NCBI RefSeq assembly: GCF_020991065.1
Contig: NZ_CP087710.1
Location: forward strand, 2,728,001-2,792,000
Source of the DNA: Nocardioides okcheonensis
GTDB lineage: Bacteria > Actinomycetota > Actinomycetes > Propionibacteriales > Nocardioidaceae
Length of the DNA: 64,000 nt
Reading direction: 5' to 3'
Part shown: positions 31,512 through 40,754 of the stretch, in pieces
Position numbering within the stretch: the first letter of the stretch is position 1
Layout: the number at the start of each line of letters is the position of its first letter
Translations under genes and position numbers: made by a program
Notes under the pieces: generated by a model
What the model was told of the DNA's origin: nothing
Database searches by the model: none
What the model saw: only the letters and a program-made list of their open reading frames with translations

Positions 31512-32075
31512 ATGGCGACCACCCGCGACCGCATCGTCGCCGCGGCCGTGGAGCTGACCACCTCCGAGGGGTGGGCCGCGGTGACGATGGCGCGGCTGGC
31601 CGCGGCGGCCGGGGTCAGCCGACAGACGGTCTACAACGAGGTCGGCTCCAAGCCGGCGCTGGCCGAGGTGATGGTGCTCGACGAGCTGGCCCGCTTCCTC
31701 GGCGTCGTCGAGCAGGCCTTCGACGCCGAGCCCGACGACCTCACCCGCGCGATCGAGCGGGCGGTGCGCGACGTGCTCACCCATGCCCGCGCCAACACCC
31801 TGCTGCACGCGGTGGTGAGCGCGACCCACGGCGCCGACACCGAGCTCCTGCCGCTGCTGACCACCAACGCCGGCTCGCTGCTCGGCGTCGCCAAGGAGGT
31901 CGTGGGCGCCCGCGTGGTGCCGTACGCCCCCGGGATCGACGCCGCCCACCTCGACCCCGCGATCGACATGGTCGTGCGGGTCGTGCTGAGCCACGTCATG
32001 CAGCCCTCGTCGTCGCCCGAGCAGACCGGGGCCGACCTCGCCTGGCTCGCCGGGCGCGTCCTGAAGGCGACATGA
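31512..32075 (+). CDS. TetR-family regulator, AlkX-like
   Basis: 187 aa. N-terminal HTH (AAVTMARLAAAAGVSRQTVYNEVGSKPALAEVM) and a C-terminal helical ligand domain. Located 9 nt after alkB with its own TAGACT -10-like box 6 nt before ATG, so it may be made from both messages. By position it is the likely repressor of the alkB dyad. Overlaps the exporter gene by 4 nt. Confidence 0.88.
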   Translation: MATTRDRIVAAAVELTTSEGWAAVTMARLAAAAGVSRQTVYNEVGSKPALAEVMVLDELARFLGVVEQAFDAEPDDLTRAIERAVRDVLTHARANTLLHAVVSATHGADTELLPLLTTNAGSLLGVAKEVVGARVVPYAPGIDAAHLDPAIDMVVRVVLSHVMQPSSSPEQTGADLAWLAGRVLKAT

Positions 32076-33460
32076 CACAGGTCGCGTGGGGCACGCCGAC
32101 GGCGCGTGGCGTCGTCGCGGCGGCCGTGCTGGGCTCCGGGATGACACTGCTCGACGGGACCGTCGTGAACGTCGCGCTGCGCACGATGGGCACCGACCTC
32201 GACGCCTCGCTCGCGCAGCTGCAGTGGATCACCAACGGCTACTTCCTCTCCCTCGCCTCGCTGATCCTGCTCGGTGGCGCGCTCGGCGACCGGCTGGGGC
32301 GGCGGCGGGTCTTCGTCGTCGGGACGGTCTGGTTCGCGGCCGCCGCGCTGCTGTGCGCGCTCGCACCGACGGCCGGGGTGCTCGTCGCGGCCCGCGTGCT
32401 GCAGGGAGTCGGTGGCGCGCTGCTGACCCCCGGCAGCCTGGCGATGATCCAGGGTGCCTTCCGCGTCGAGGATCGCGGCCGGGCGATCGGCGCATGGGCC
32501 GGGCTCGGTGGCGTGGCGACGGTGCTCGGCCCCCTGGTGGGCGGCGTCCTGGTCGACCACGCGTCGTGGCGCTGGATCTTCCTCATCAACCTGCCGCTCG
32601 CGGCGCTTACGGTCTGGCTCGCGCTGCGCTGGGTGCCGGAGACCCGCGACCCGGGAGCCCATGGACGCTTCGACGTCCACGGAGCCGTGCTGGCCACGTT
32701 CGCGCTCGCCGGCACGACGTGGGCGCTGACCGACGCCGGCGGCCCGACCACCTGGCTCGCGGTCGCGGTCGGCGCGGTCGCGGCGGTCGCGTTCGTCGTC
32801 GTCGAGCGCCGCTCGTCCGCGCCGATGGTGCCGCTGGGCATGTTCGCCGAGCGCACCTTCAGCGCTGCCAACGCCATGACGCTGCTGGTCTACGCGGCGA
32901 TCGGGGCAGTTCTCTTCTTCCTGGTGCTGCAGCTGCAGACGGTGGGTGGCTACGACGCGTTGCAGGCGGGGCTCGCGACCCTGCCGATCACGGCGTGCAT
33001 GCTGCTGCTCTCCTCCCGCGCGGGCGCCCTCGCGGAGCGGATCGGGCCGCGGGTGCCGATGACGGTCGGACCCCTGGTCATGGCGGTCGGCACCGCGTGG
33101 CTCGTCGTCGTCGGCCGTGACGTCGTGTGGTGGCGCGACGTCGCCCCGGGCCTGACCGTCCTGGGTCTCGGACTCGCCCTCACCGCGACGCCGCTGACGG
33201 CGGCCGTGATGGCCGCTGCGCCCGACGAGCTGACCGGCATCGCCAGCGGCGTGAACAACGCCGTCGCCCGCGCCGGCTCCCTGCTCGCGGTCGCCGCGCT
33301 CCCGATGGCCGTCGGGCTCTCCGGCGACGACTACCGCGACCCGATCGTGTTCGACGCGTCCTACGACGCGGCCCTGATGATCTGCGCCGCCCTGCTCGTG
33401 CTCGGCGGGCTGGTCTCCTGGATCACCATCCCGCACCGGTTGCGTCCGGAGCCTGCCTAG
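32072..33460 (+). CDS. MFS transporter, DHA2 (EmrB/QacA) family
   Basis: 462 aa with about 14 helices. Motifs: LDGTVVNVALRTM (motif D1), GDRLGRRRVFVVGTVWF (motif A), ARVLQGVGGALLTPGSLAM (motif C) and WRWIFLINLPLA. ATG 32072 overlaps the TetR stop. Proton-driven export of drugs or lipophilic compounds is usual; in this operon it may remove toxic alkane-derived products, which is inference. Confidence 0.9.
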   Translation: MTQVAWGTPTARGVVAAAVLGSGMTLLDGTVVNVALRTMGTDLDASLAQLQWITNGYFLSLASLILLGGALGDRLGRRRVFVVGTVWFAAAALLCALAPTAGVLVAARVLQGVGGALLTPGSLAMIQGAFRVEDRGRAIGAWAGLGGVATVLGPLVGGVLVDHASWRWIFLINLPLAALTVWLALRWVPETRDPGAHGRFDVHGAVLATFALAGTTWALTDAGGPTTWLAVAVGAVAAVAFVVVERRSSAPMVPLGMFAERTFSAANAMTLLVYAAIGAVLFFLVLQLQTVGGYDALQAGLATLPITACMLLLSSRAGALAERIGPRVPMTVGPLVMAVGTAWLVVVGRDVVWWRDVAPGLTVLGLGLALTATPLTAAVMAAAPDELTGIASGVNNAVARAGSLLAVAALPMAVGLSGDDYRDPIVFDASYDAALMICAALLVLGGLVSWITIPHRLRPEPA

Positions 33461-33469
33461 GCTTCTCGC

Positions 33470-34681
33470 ATGGGTGCACGGAGGGGGGCTGGGACACGAC
33501 TGGCGGCGACGGCCGCCCTGGTCCTGCTGCTCGGCGCGTGCAGCGAGCGCGCCGATCCCGGACCGGCCCCGGCGACGGGGAGCCCGTCGACCCCGACCTC
33601 CGGCGAGCCGACCGTGCCCGTCGCCGACCCCGCCCACGCCGTCGACCCGCCCGGACCCCGCAAGGACCGGCTGTGGAGCGCGGACGTCCTCGTGCAGTGG
33701 GACCGGTCGATCGACGCCGCGACCGTCAGGCGGATCGAGCGGCTGGACGGGGTCGCGCACACCGAGCGGATCGGGCTGGGCCAGGTCAGCCTGGAGAACC
33801 GGGTGCTGACCGTCGCCGCGGTCGACCCGGGGGCCTACCGGCTCTTCACCCGCTCCGACGTCGCCGACCTGCAGGAGGCGTGGGACCGGGTCGCGGGAGG
33901 CGAGCTCGCGACCGACGAGAAGGTCGCCCGACGGCTGGCCGACGACGACGCGATGATCCGCCTGGGCACCGACGACTCCGCGCCCGTCCTGCACGTGGGG
34001 GCGTACGCCCCGCAGGTCCCGACGATCGACCTCGTCGTCAACACCGCCTGGGCGCCGGACATCGAGATGTCCACCGACAACGGGCTGCTGATCTCCACCG
34101 ACAACGCCACGCCGGCCAGCATCCGCAAGCCCCTGGAGCGCCTCGTGGGCAAGGGCGCGTCGGTCCAGATGCTCGACGTCGCGTCCCGGCTCGGGCTCGA
34201 CCCCGACGCGAGGCTCACCGCGATCCCCACCGGCGGCACGCTCGGCAGCCTGGTCGGCACCTACCGCTACCGCGTCCTGGGCGGCGGCCGGATCGCGCCG
34301 GACCCGGCCTGGGTGGCGGCCAACATCCGCACCGAGGTGGTCCCGATCCTCGGGAGCGTCACCTGCCACCGGGACCTCTTCCCGCAGCTCCGGGCGGCGC
34401 TGCTGGAGGTGCAGCAGCGCGGGCTGGCCGACGAGATCCATCCCGGTGAGTACGCCGGGTGCTACTACCCGCGGTTCATCGCCGGCACCACCACGCTGTC
34501 GAACCACTCCTTCGGCCTCGCGCTCGACCTCAACGTCCCCGGCAACCAGCGCGGGACGGTGGGCGACATCGACCGCGACGTGGTGGCGATCTTCGAGACC
34601 TGGGGCTTCGCCTGGGGCGGCGACTGGAAGTACACCGACCCGATGCACTTCGAGCTCCGCCAGGTGAAGCGGCCCGGGTGA
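33470..34681 (+). CDS. Lipoprotein with C-terminal M15-family D,D-peptidase domain
   Basis: 403 aa. Lipobox LLLGAC (Cys about residue 24), a Thr/Pro/Ser linker, a 200-aa middle region of unknown fold (VDLVVNTAWAPDIEMSTDNG), then an M15/VanY-like zinc peptidase end: SNHSFGLALDLNV and WGGDWKYTDPMHFEL supply the zinc-binding His/Asp/His set. It probably trims cell-wall peptides at the membrane surface. TAGGCT is 6 nt before the ATG, a leaderless start. Confidence 0.85.
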   Translation: MGARRGAGTRLAATAALVLLLGACSERADPGPAPATGSPSTPTSGEPTVPVADPAHAVDPPGPRKDRLWSADVLVQWDRSIDAATVRRIERLDGVAHTERIGLGQVSLENRVLTVAAVDPGAYRLFTRSDVADLQEAWDRVAGGELATDEKVARRLADDDAMIRLGTDDSAPVLHVGAYAPQVPTIDLVVNTAWAPDIEMSTDNGLLISTDNATPASIRKPLERLVGKGASVQMLDVASRLGLDPDARLTAIPTGGTLGSLVGTYRYRVLGGGRIAPDPAWVAANIRTEVVPILGSVTCHRDLFPQLRAALLEVQQRGLADEIHPGEYAGCYYPRFIAGTTTLSNHSFGLALDLNVPGNQRGTVGDIDRDVVAIFETWGFAWGGDWKYTDPMHFELRQVKRPG

Positions 34682-34687
34682 CGACCA

Positions 34688-34760
34688 CCGCTGGTCGAGG
34701 GAGGACGGAGTTCCGCCCTTCCGCTGGTCGAGGAAGGACGGAGTCCTGTCACGAGACCCC
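34688..34760. repeat. 42-bp element: one truncated and one full intergenic copy
   Basis: Truncated copy 34688-34720, full copy 34721-34760. The full copy keeps both flanks (CCGCTGGTCGAGGA, TGTCACGAGACCCC) but its hairpin is AGGAC-GGA-GTCCT, changed on both sides compared with AGGCGC ... GCGCCT. Confidence 0.85.
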
Positions 34761-34777
34761 TCAGCCTCCGGGTCGGC

Positions 34778-34989
34778 GGGGTCTCGTGACGGTCGCTGCG
34801 CGACCTCCTCGACCAGCGGGACGGGTCGGTGGGGTCTCGTGACGGTCGCTGCGCGACCTCCTCGACCAGCGGGACGGGTCGGCGGGGTCTCGTGACGGTC
34901 GCTGCGCGACCTCCTCGACCAGCGGGACGGGTCGGCCGGGTCTCGCGACGGTCGCTGCGCGACCTCCTCGACCAGCGGGAAGGGCCCGG
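34778..34989. repeat. Four tandem 53-bp units of the same element in reverse orientation
   Basis: Units begin at 34778, 34831, 34884 and 34937. Each holds GGGGTCTCGTGAC, hairpin GGTCGC-TGC-GCGACC, TCCTCGACCAGCGG and an 11-bp spacer (GACGGGTCGGT or GGC). The fourth is slightly diverged. With the copies at 34688-34760 they fill the 325-bp gap between two genes. Confidence 0.9.
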
Positions 34990-35006
34990 GTGACTAGGGT
35001 CGGCGC

Positions 35007-35984
35007 ATGCGCGCAGCCCAGGTCGTCACGCTCACCGGTCCCACCGACGTCGAGGTGCGGGAGGTGCCCGAGCCCAGCCCGGGTCCGCACGACGTGCTGG
35101 TCGAGGTGCACAGCGTCGGCATCTCCTTCCCCGACCTGCTGCTGAGCCGCGGGGAGTACCAGTTCAGGCCCGAGCCGCCGTTCACGCTCGGCGTGGACTT
35201 CGCCGGCGTCGTCCTCGACCCCGGCTCGCCGGAGTCGAGCGGCTTCACTGTGGGCCAGCGGGTCGCGGGCGTGAACCTGCACGGCGGCGCGGCCGAGCAG
35301 GTGGCCAACCCGGCGATCTTCACCTTCGCGCTGCCGGACGCCCTGTCGTACGACGAGGGCGCGGCGCTGCCGATGAACTACCTCACCGCCCTCTTCGCGC
35401 TCGAGGAGCGCGGCGGGCTGCGGGACCGGGAGACCGTCCTGGTGCACGGCGCGGCCGGGGGCGTCGGCACCGCCACCCTCCAGGTCGCGAAGGGCCTCGG
35501 CGCCCGCACGATCGCGGTGGTCAGCACCGAGGCGAAGGCCGCGTTCGCCCGCGCGGCCGGTGCCGACGAGGTCGTCGTCGGTCCGGACTTCAAGGACGCG
35601 GTCAAGGAGCTCACCGGCGGCCGGGGCGTCGACGTGGTGCTCGACGTCGTCGGCGGCGACGCCTTCACCGACTCGCTGCGCTGCCTGGCCGAGCAGGGCC
35701 GGATCCTGGTGGTCGGCTTCGCGGCCGGCCAGGGCATCCCGGAGGTGAAGGTCAACCGGCTGCTGCTCGCCAACACCGACGTGCGCGGCGTCGGCTGGGG
35801 CGCCTACGCGATGACCAGGCCCGGCTACATGCAGAAGCAGTGGCACCGGCTGGCGCCGATGATCGAGGCGGGCGTGGTGCGCCCGCCGGTCGGCGCGACC
35901 TACGACCTGGCCGACTTCGGCGCGGCGCTCGTCGACATGGACGAGCGCCGCACCCTGGGCAAGTCGGTCGTCCGGGTGCGCTGA
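35007..35984 (+). CDS. NADPH:quinone oxidoreductase-like MDR protein
   Basis: 325 aa zinc-independent medium-chain dehydrogenase/reductase. N-terminal catalytic domain (FTLGVDFAGVVLDPG) and Rossmann domain with VHGAAGGVGTATLQVAKGLGA, then DVVLDVVGGDAFTDSLRCL. It lacks the zinc-binding cysteines of alcohol dehydrogenases. TAGGGT is 6 nt before the ATG, a leaderless start. Confidence 0.92.
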   Translation: MRAAQVVTLTGPTDVEVREVPEPSPGPHDVLVEVHSVGISFPDLLLSRGEYQFRPEPPFTLGVDFAGVVLDPGSPESSGFTVGQRVAGVNLHGGAAEQVANPAIFTFALPDALSYDEGAALPMNYLTALFALEERGGLRDRETVLVHGAAGGVGTATLQVAKGLGARTIAVVSTEAKAAFARAAGADEVVVGPDFKDAVKELTGGRGVDVVLDVVGGDAFTDSLRCLAEQGRILVVGFAAGQGIPEVKVNRLLLANTDVRGVGWGAYAMTRPGYMQKQWHRLAPMIEAGVVRPPVGATYDLADFGAALVDMDERRTLGKSVVRVR

Positions 35985-36023
35985 GGGCCACGCGGGGTGG
36001 TGTGCGGGGCTAGGGTCGGGCGG

Positions 36024-37967
36024 GTGACGATCCTCGACGCCGCCCGCGAGGGCATGAACCCCGACATCCGCCCCCAGGACGACCTGTTCGGCCACGTCAA
36101 CGGCCGGTGGCTCGACGAGACGGACATCCCGTCCGACAAGTCGAGCTGGGGCGCCTTCATCGCGCTCGCCGACGACGCGGAGCAGCAGGTGCGCGACATC
36201 ATCACCGAGCTGGCCGACCGGCCCGCGGACGACCTCGACGAGGACGCCCGCAAGATCGGTGACCTCTACGCCTCCTTCATGGACACCGCCACCATCGAGG
36301 CCAAGGGCCTCGACCCGGTCCGGGGCCTGCTCGCCCAGGCCCGCGCGGTCGGCGACCTCACCGGGCTCGCGGCGTTCGTCGGCATGTTCGAGCGCATCGG
36401 CGGGCCCGGCCTGTTCGGCTCCTACATCACCCCCGACCGCGGCGACGCCTCGCGCAACATCGTCTACCTCGCGCAGGGCGGCCTCGGCCTGCCCGACGAG
36501 TCCTACTACCGCGAGGACAAGTTCGCCGAGATCCGCGAGAAGTACGTCGCCTACCTCACCACCCTGCTCGAGCTCAGCGAGCACGAGGACCCGGCCGGCG
36601 CGGCCGCGCGCGTGCTGGCCTACGAGACCCGGCTCGCCGAGGGGCACTGGGAGGCGGCGGAGACCCGCGACGTCCAGAAGACCACCAACCACAAGTCGCT
36701 CGACGAGCTGCGCGAGCTCTGCCCGGCCTTCGACTGGGTCGCCTTCGTCACCGCCCTCGGCGGCACCGAGGAGACGCTGCGCCGCACCATCGTGATGCAG
36801 CCCGACTTCTTCAGCCACCTCTCCACGGTGCTCGAGGAGACCCCGATCGAGACGTGGCACGACGTGCTCCAGGTGCGGGTCGTGCGCAGCTCGGCGCCCT
36901 ACCTGCCCGAGCCCTTCGTCGAGGCCAACTTCGACTTCTACGGCCGCACCCTCAACGGCACCCCCGAGCTGCGCGCCCGCTGGAAGCGCGGCGTCGACTT
37001 CGTCGAGGGCGCGATCGGCGAGGCCGTCGGCAAGGTCTACGTCTCGCGGCACTTCCCGCCGAGCTCGAAGCAGATGATGGACGAGCTGGTCGCCAACCTC
37101 GTCACCGCCTACCGTCGCTCGATCGAGGCGCTCGACTGGATGGGTGAGGACACCAAGCAGCGGGCCTACGACAAGCTCGACCGGTTCTACCCGAAGATCG
37201 GCTACCCCACGGAGTTCCGCGACTACTCCAGCCTCACCGTCTCCGCCGACGACCTGATGGGCAACGTGGCGTCGGCGTCGGCGTTCGAGACCGACCGCCA
37301 GCTCGAGAAGGTCGGCCAGCCGGTCGACCGCGACGAGTGGCTGATGCTCCCGCAGACCGTCAACGCCTACTACCACCCCGGCACCAACGAGATCTGCTTC
37401 CCGGCCGCCATCCTCCAGCCGCCCTTCTTCAGCCCCGACGCCGACGAGGCGGAGAACTACGGCGGTATCGGCGCGGTGATCGGCCACGAGATCGGCCACG
37501 GCTTCGACGACCAGGGCGCGCAGTACGACGGCGACGGCAACCTGCAGGACTGGTGGACCGCCGACGACAAGGCCGCGTTCGAGGAGAAGTCGCAGGCCCT
37601 GGTCGCGCAGTACGACGCCTTCGAGCCGCGCACGCTGCCCGGCGAGCACGTCAACGGCAGCCTCACCGTCGGGGAGAACATCGGCGACCTCGGCGGCCTC
37701 ACCATCGCGCACAAGGCGTACGTCATCGCCCGCGGCGGCGAGGCCAGCACGGAGGAGCGCCGCACGCTCTTCCTCAACTGGGCGCACGTGTGGCGCACCA
37801 AGCGGCGCAAGGAGCAGGAGCTGCAGTACCTCACCATCGACCCGCACAGCCCGGCCGAGTTCCGTGCCAACATCGTGCGCAACCTCGACGAGTTCCACGA
37901 GGTGTTCGAGACCGCGCCCGGCGACGGCCTGTGGCTCGAGCCGCAGGACCGCGTGCGGATCTGGTGA
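36024..37967 (+). CDS. M13-family (neprilysin-like) zinc metallopeptidase
   Basis: 647 aa from GTG 36024, chosen because TAGGGT lies 7 nt upstream. Zinc site HEIGH in IGHEIGHGFDDQG, the GENIGDLGG glutamate motif and NAYYHPGTNEICFPAAIL substrate strand. There is no signal peptide or membrane anchor, so it is likely a cytoplasmic oligopeptidase like PepO. Ends with RVRIW, the usual C-terminal CxxW-like position without Cys. Confidence 0.94.
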   Translation: MTILDAAREGMNPDIRPQDDLFGHVNGRWLDETDIPSDKSSWGAFIALADDAEQQVRDIITELADRPADDLDEDARKIGDLYASFMDTATIEAKGLDPVRGLLAQARAVGDLTGLAAFVGMFERIGGPGLFGSYITPDRGDASRNIVYLAQGGLGLPDESYYREDKFAEIREKYVAYLTTLLELSEHEDPAGAAARVLAYETRLAEGHWEAAETRDVQKTTNHKSLDELRELCPAFDWVAFVTALGGTEETLRRTIVMQPDFFSHLSTVLEETPIETWHDVLQVRVVRSSAPYLPEPFVEANFDFYGRTLNGTPELRARWKRGVDFVEGAIGEAVGKVYVSRHFPPSSKQMMDELVANLVTAYRRSIEALDWMGEDTKQRAYDKLDRFYPKIGYPTEFRDYSSLTVSADDLMGNVASASAFETDRQLEKVGQPVDRDEWLMLPQTVNAYYHPGTNEICFPAAILQPPFFSPDADEAENYGGIGAVIGHEIGHGFDDQGAQYDGDGNLQDWWTADDKAAFEEKSQALVAQYDAFEPRTLPGEHVNGSLTVGENIGDLGGLTIAHKAYVIARGGEASTEERRTLFLNWAHVWRTKRRKEQELQYLTIDPHSPAEFRANIVRNLDEFHEVFETAPGDGLWLEPQDRVRIW

Positions 37968-37979
37968 CCCGCTGAGGTC

Positions 37980-38016
37980 GGGACCTCCGACCCCCGCAGG
38001 ACGGCCCCTTCGGCCC
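37980..38016 (+). promoter_or_regulatory. Paired palindromes upstream of the universal stress gene
   Basis: GGGACCTCCGACCC (37980-37993) and GGCCCCTTCGGCCC (38003-38016), centres 23 bp apart, about 25 nt before a TAGGCT -10-like box at 38041. The first is almost the same as the first box before cheA. Confidence 0.4.
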
Positions 38017-38052
38017 GGGTGGTGGGCCAGGCCCCGTCCCTAGGCTCGGTCC

Positions 38053-38514
38053 ATGGCCGGCGGCACGGACACCTCAACCCCCGACGGGGTCGTGGTGGGG
38101 CACGACGGGTCCCACCGCTGCGACACCGTGGTGGTCCGAGCCGCCGGCCTGGCACGCCGCCTTGGGCTCCCGCTGCACGTCGTCCGGGTGTGGTCGCTGG
38201 CGACGGCTCCGCGACCCGCGTCGATGACGACGACCTACGTCCCTCCTCTGGCCGAGTTCGAGCAGGCCGTGGTGGCGGCGCTGACCGCCCAGGTCGGGGT
38301 GCTCGACCTCGGGCCGGACGCCGAGGTGCACCTGCACGCCCTCAAGGGCCAGGCCGCCGAGCGGCTGGTGGCGTTCGCCGCGGAGGCCGAGATGCTGGTG
38401 ATCGGCGCGCGCGGCGCCGGAGGCTTCCCGGGCCTGAGCGTCGGGTCGACGGTCAGCCAGGTGGTGCGGCACTGCGCGGTGCCGGTGCTGGTCGTCCCGA
38501 CCGCGACGTCCTGA
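38053..38514 (+). CDS. Universal stress protein (UspA domain)
   Basis: 153 aa single Usp domain: VVGHDGS at the first strand and the ATP-binding GARGAGGFPGLSVGSTVSQ near the C terminus, ending VPVLVVP. Nucleotide-binding Usp proteins are typical members of hypoxia and dormancy regulons in actinobacteria, which makes the upstream palindromes of interest. TAGGCT is 6 nt before the ATG. Confidence 0.92.
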   Translation: MAGGTDTSTPDGVVVGHDGSHRCDTVVVRAAGLARRLGLPLHVVRVWSLATAPRPASMTTTYVPPLAEFEQAVVAALTAQVGVLDLGPDAEVHLHALKGQAAERLVAFAAEAEMLVIGARGAGGFPGLSVGSTVSQVVRHCAVPVLVVPTATS

Positions 38515-38746
38515 GCGTCTCTCCGGTCCTCCTCGCAGGACGAGCCGGGGCGGGCCCGTCCTGCGGATCCACCCGGTGGGGACGAGTGGGTGAGGAGGAT
38601 CGGCAGTGGCCCGTGTGGACGGGCCGTGGGGTGGTTGTTCACGTGCGTTTCCCCAACGGTACGTCGCGCGCGGCCGTACCGCGACCCCCGGCGTCGAATT
38701 CCCTGCTCGTGTCTGGACCGGGGGACGGCCGCGGTTGAATGGGCGG

Positions 38747-39568
38747 GTGACGATCCCGGGCCACGACCAGTCCAGCCACCGCCTGCGCACGGAGTGGGGT
38801 CCCACCGGCGCGGAGGCCGTCCCGGCGGACGTGGCCGTCGTGGTCGACGTGCTCTCCTTCACCACCACCCTGAGCGTCGCGGTCGAGCGCGGCATCGAGG
38901 TCTTCCCGTTCCGCTGGAAGGACTCGCGCGCGGCCGCGCACGCGATGCGGCACGGCGCGACCCTCGCGGTGGGCCGCTTCGAGGCGCTCTCGCGCGGCGA
39001 CGCCCGGCACGTGTCGCTGTCGCCGGCCAGCCTGGCCGAGGTCGAGGGCGTCGCCCGGCTGGTGCTGCCCTCGCCGAACGGGTCGACGATCGCCTTCTCG
39101 CTCGCCGAGGCCGGTGCCCGCGTCGTCGGGGCGTGCCTGCGCAACGCCTCCGCGGTGGCGGCGTGGCTCGCGCCGCAGGTGGCCGCCGGCGCCAGCGTGG
39201 TCGTCGTACCGGCGGGGGAGCGGTGGCCCGACGACACCCTGCGCCCCGCGGTCGAGGACCTCTGGGGCGCCGGGGCGGTGCTGCAGGCGCTCGTCGACCT
39301 GCTCGGCGCCGACGCCGACGCCAGCCCCGAGGCGCGGGCGGCGATGGCGGCCTGGCGGGCGGTCGACCTGCCCGCCGACCTGCTCGGCTGCGCGGGTGGG
39401 CGCGAGCTGGCCGACGTGGGGTTCGTCGCCGACGTCGAGATCGCCGCGCAGCACGACGTCAGCACCGTGGTGCCGGTGCTGGCGGGCGAGTCCTTCCGCG
39501 ACGCCTCCGTGCCCGACGACGACGCGGGCGCCCGCCACCTGCGCCGCGTCGACGACCCGTCGACCTGA
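38747..39568 (+). CDS. ComB-like 2-phosphosulfolactate phosphatase family protein
   Basis: 273 aa from GTG 38747. Family motifs: VVVDVLSFTTTLSVAVERGIEVFPF at the N terminus, LPSPNGSTIAF and CLRNASAVAAWL. In methanogens ComB makes sulfolactate for coenzyme M; bacterial homologues are widespread and their substrate here is not known. The 232 bp before it (38515-38746) hold no other clear gene or strong signal. Confidence 0.8.
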   Translation: MTIPGHDQSSHRLRTEWGPTGAEAVPADVAVVVDVLSFTTTLSVAVERGIEVFPFRWKDSRAAAHAMRHGATLAVGRFEALSRGDARHVSLSPASLAEVEGVARLVLPSPNGSTIAFSLAEAGARVVGACLRNASAVAAWLAPQVAAGASVVVVPAGERWPDDTLRPAVEDLWGAGAVLQALVDLLGADADASPEARAAMAAWRAVDLPADLLGCAGGRELADVGFVADVEIAAQHDVSTVVPVLAGESFRDASVPDDDAGARHLRRVDDPST

Positions 39569-39658
39569 CGGGCCGCCACTGGTGCGGTGTCCCCGGCCGT
39601 GCCTAGGGTGATCCCGGCCACACTCGGGTGGCCACATCTCTCGGGAGGTCTCCTGACC

Positions 39659-40675
39659 ATGCACCGCCATGCACGCACGTCCTCACGGCTCGCCCTCCTC
39701 GGCGCAGCCCTCGTGGGCCTGATCAGCCCGCTCCTCGTCCAGCCGGCCCAGGCCGCCGCCCCGGTCTACGTCGCGCTCGGCGACTCCTACTCCTCCGGCA
39801 CCGGCACCCGCTCCTACATCGCCGACGGCACGTCGTGCCAGCGCTCCACCTCGGCGTACCCCAGCCTGATCGCGGCCGCCCGCGGCTACGCGCTCAACTT
39901 CCGCGCCTGCTCCGGCGCCACCATCCCCGACGTCACCGGCACCCAGCTCGACGCGCTCACCAGCGCGACGACCTACGTCACCATCTCCGTCGGCGGCAAC
40001 GACGCCGGCTTCGCCGACGTGCTCACCGAGTGCGCGCTGCCCGGCTGGGCCAGCGACTGCAACGGCGCGATCGACGGCGCCCAGGCCTACGTCAACGGCT
40101 CGCTGCCCGGCCAGCTCGCCGGCCTCTACTCCTCGATCCGCTCCCGCGCCCCGCAGGCGAAGGTCGTCGTCGTGGGCTACCCGCGGATCTTCCAGGGCGA
40201 GGACTGCAACGCGCTGACCTGGTTTTCCCCTGAGGAGGAGGCGCGGCTCAACCAGATGGCCGACCTGATCAACACCCGCACCAGCGCGGCGGCCTCGGCG
40301 GCCGGCTTCTCGTTCGCGAACCCGACCAGCGCCTTCATCGGCCACGCCGTGTGCGACGACCCCGAGTGGCTCAACGGGCTGTCCAACCCGATCTCGGAGA
40401 GCTACCACCCCAACGTCCTCGGCCACGCCAACGGCTACACCCCCGTGGTCAGCGGCGCCGTCGGCGTCGCGCTCGCCGTGACCGGTGACGTGGTCGCCGC
40501 GTCCGAGGCCTCCGGGGCCGACCAGGCGGCGCTGCAGCGCCAGTACGCCGCCGCCGACCGCACCATCGAGCCCGAGGTCGTGCAGGCGCCCGACCTGACC
40601 ACGCCCGAGGTGCGGCGCGCGGCGCGCAAGGCCGGCATCGACATCGACCGGTTCGTCGAGCGCACCACGCGCTGA
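39659..40675 (+). CDS. Secreted SGNH-family lipase/esterase
   Basis: 338 aa from ATG 39659 with GGGAGG upstream. Signal peptide cleaved near PAQAA-AP. Catalytic blocks: GDSYSSG (Ser), SVGGNDAGF (oxyanion Gly/Asn) and SYHPNVLGH (Asp/His position). Six cysteines (SCQRS, ACSG, ECALPG, DCNGA, DCNAL, VCDD) probably form three disulfides as in Streptomyces lipases. A charged C-terminal extension (about 280-338) is not part of the fold. Confidence 0.93.
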   Translation: MHRHARTSSRLALLGAALVGLISPLLVQPAQAAAPVYVALGDSYSSGTGTRSYIADGTSCQRSTSAYPSLIAAARGYALNFRACSGATIPDVTGTQLDALTSATTYVTISVGGNDAGFADVLTECALPGWASDCNGAIDGAQAYVNGSLPGQLAGLYSSIRSRAPQAKVVVVGYPRIFQGEDCNALTWFSPEEEARLNQMADLINTRTSAAASAAGFSFANPTSAFIGHAVCDDPEWLNGLSNPISESYHPNVLGHANGYTPVVSGAVGVALAVTGDVVAASEASGADQAALQRQYAAADRTIEPEVVQAPDLTTPEVRRAARKAGIDIDRFVERTTR

Positions 40676-40697
40676 GTCGTCCGCCGACCGTTGCGGC

Positions 40698-40725
40698 GGC
40701 CCGGTCCCGGTGACGGGGCCGGGCC
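40698..40725. terminator. Terminator hairpin between converging genes
   Basis: Stem GGCCCGGTCCC / GGGGCCGGGCC with a 6-nt GGTGAC loop (one G-U pair), 22 nt after the SGNH stop codon. Confidence 0.65.
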
Positions 40726-40754
40726 GTCGCGGTTCCCAGGCGTCTCGGTCCGGG

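Noticed and set aside
34778..34989. Tandem repeats considered as a CRISPR array
   Set aside because: Units are 53 bp with only an 11-bp, nearly constant spacer and no variable spacers; no cas genes nearby.
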